Shown here piece by piece: positions 5,920 through 6,214 of a stretch of DNA of 6,214 bases. A program made the position numbers and the translations under genes. Numbering within the stretch: position 1 is the stretch's first letter; each line of letters opens with the position of its first letter. The DNA lies in the NCBI GenBank assembly GCA_015486905.1, contig WFQV01000245.1, positions 1 to 6,214 on the forward strand, read 5' to 3'. The notes under the pieces were generated by a model. The model ran no database searches and was not told the origin of the DNA. It saw only the letters and a program-made list of their open reading frames with translations. Source of the stretch: Melioribacteraceae bacterium (lineage in GTDB: Bacteria; Bacteroidota; Ignavibacteria; Ignavibacteriales; Melioribacteraceae).

Positions 5920-6214
5920 ACATTTTGTTGATTGCAATAGTTATTACCTCTCCTTTATTTGCGCAAACAGTTGCAAACGTAAAAGTTTTAAAAGCCGGTT
6001 TGTCAAACATCTCGGAAGTTGTAGAAGGGCATGGAATTATAAAACCTTTGCCTTCTAATGATGTTAAAATCTCCGCCGCATCTTCGCTGAGAATTGAAGA
6101 TATTTTTGTCAAACCGGGAGACCATGTAAAAAAAAACGAATTGGTTGTAAAGTTACAGCGTGATCACTCAATTGACCTTGCCGTAAAAAAGTCTAAAATA
6201 AATTTGGAGTATGC
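5904..6214 (+). CDS. Efflux periplasmic adaptor subunit (RND/MFP type), 3' part outside window
   Basis: This is the first 103 codons of a periplasmic adaptor that would link an inner-membrane pump to the TolC-like channel encoded just upstream. The signal peptide is MVRKINILLIAIVITSPLFA|Q, with no lipobox cysteine at the cleavage site, so it is probably a soluble or membrane-associated rather than lipid-anchored adaptor. After a short lead (VLKAGLSNISEVVEGHGII) comes the first half of the biotinyl/lipoyl-like barrel-sandwich domain: KISAASSLRIEDIFVKPGD, then HVKKNELVVKLQR, matching the family pattern of a turn G-D-x-V-x-K before a V-x-L strand. The beginning of the alpha-helical hairpin (DLAVKKSKINLEYA) is at the edge. 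The TTG start and overlap with the TolC-like gene are described separately. The rest of the hairpin, the beta-barrel domain and the pump gene lie beyond the window, so the pump class (RND or ABC) is inferred. Confidence 0.85.
   Translation, partial: MVRKINILLIAIVITSPLFAQTVANVKVLKAGLSNISEVVEGHGIIKPLPSNDVKISAASSLRIEDIFVKPGDHVKKNELVVKLQRDHSIDLAVKKSKINLEY

Noticed and set aside
5401..6112. Minus-strand open frames of 80-95 codons opposite the TolC-like and adaptor genes.
   Set aside because: Antisense shadows of two genes with clear family features and no start signals of their own.

Overview
This AT-rich window looks like a bacterial chromosome or contig from the Bacteroidota/Ignavibacteriota side of the FCB group. 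The evidence is indirect. Secreted proteins end their signal peptides in 'FAQ', the sensor kinase has a Reg_prop double propeller plus Y_Y_Y, there is a PepSY-like secreted protein, and coding DNA is rich in AAA, AAT and ATT codons. No marker gene is present, so the phylum is an inference.

Left half, minus strand (3119 down to the left edge): one large gene for a membrane sensor histidine kinase. It has a signal peptide, fourteen propeller-blade motifs (two seven-bladed propellers), a Y_Y_Y domain, one transmembrane helix, a HisKA_3 dimerisation/phosphoacceptor domain and most of a HATPase_c domain. The frame is open with no stop from 3119 to base 1; only the extreme C terminus lies outside. 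A GTG start with a good Shine-Dalgarno is proposed; the first in-frame ATG would cut the signal peptide in two.

Middle (about 3120-4027): almost no functional coding sequence. It holds short direct repeats, a 16-bp perfect palindrome, a GC-rich inverted repeat, and the C-terminal remnant of an AAA+ ATPase/DUF4143 protein (3694-3906), which has lost its front part. This looks like a scar of old rearrangement.

Right half, plus strand: a small secreted PepSY-like (DUF2874-type) protein with a Lys/Glu-rich tail. A strong hairpin with a T-rich tract follows, then a TolC-family outer-membrane efflux protein. Overlapping the end of the latter by 16 bp is the start of a periplasmic adaptor (membrane fusion protein), which begins at a TTG codon behind a perfect AGGAGG and runs off the right edge. 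TolC-like protein and adaptor form a translationally coupled tripartite efflux operon; an inner-membrane pump gene is expected just beyond the window but is not seen.

No rRNA, tRNA, CRISPR array or intact mobile element was recognised. I found no clearly new system; the points of interest are the operon hairpin, the non-ATG starts, the decayed ATPase fragment and the repeat-rich gap.
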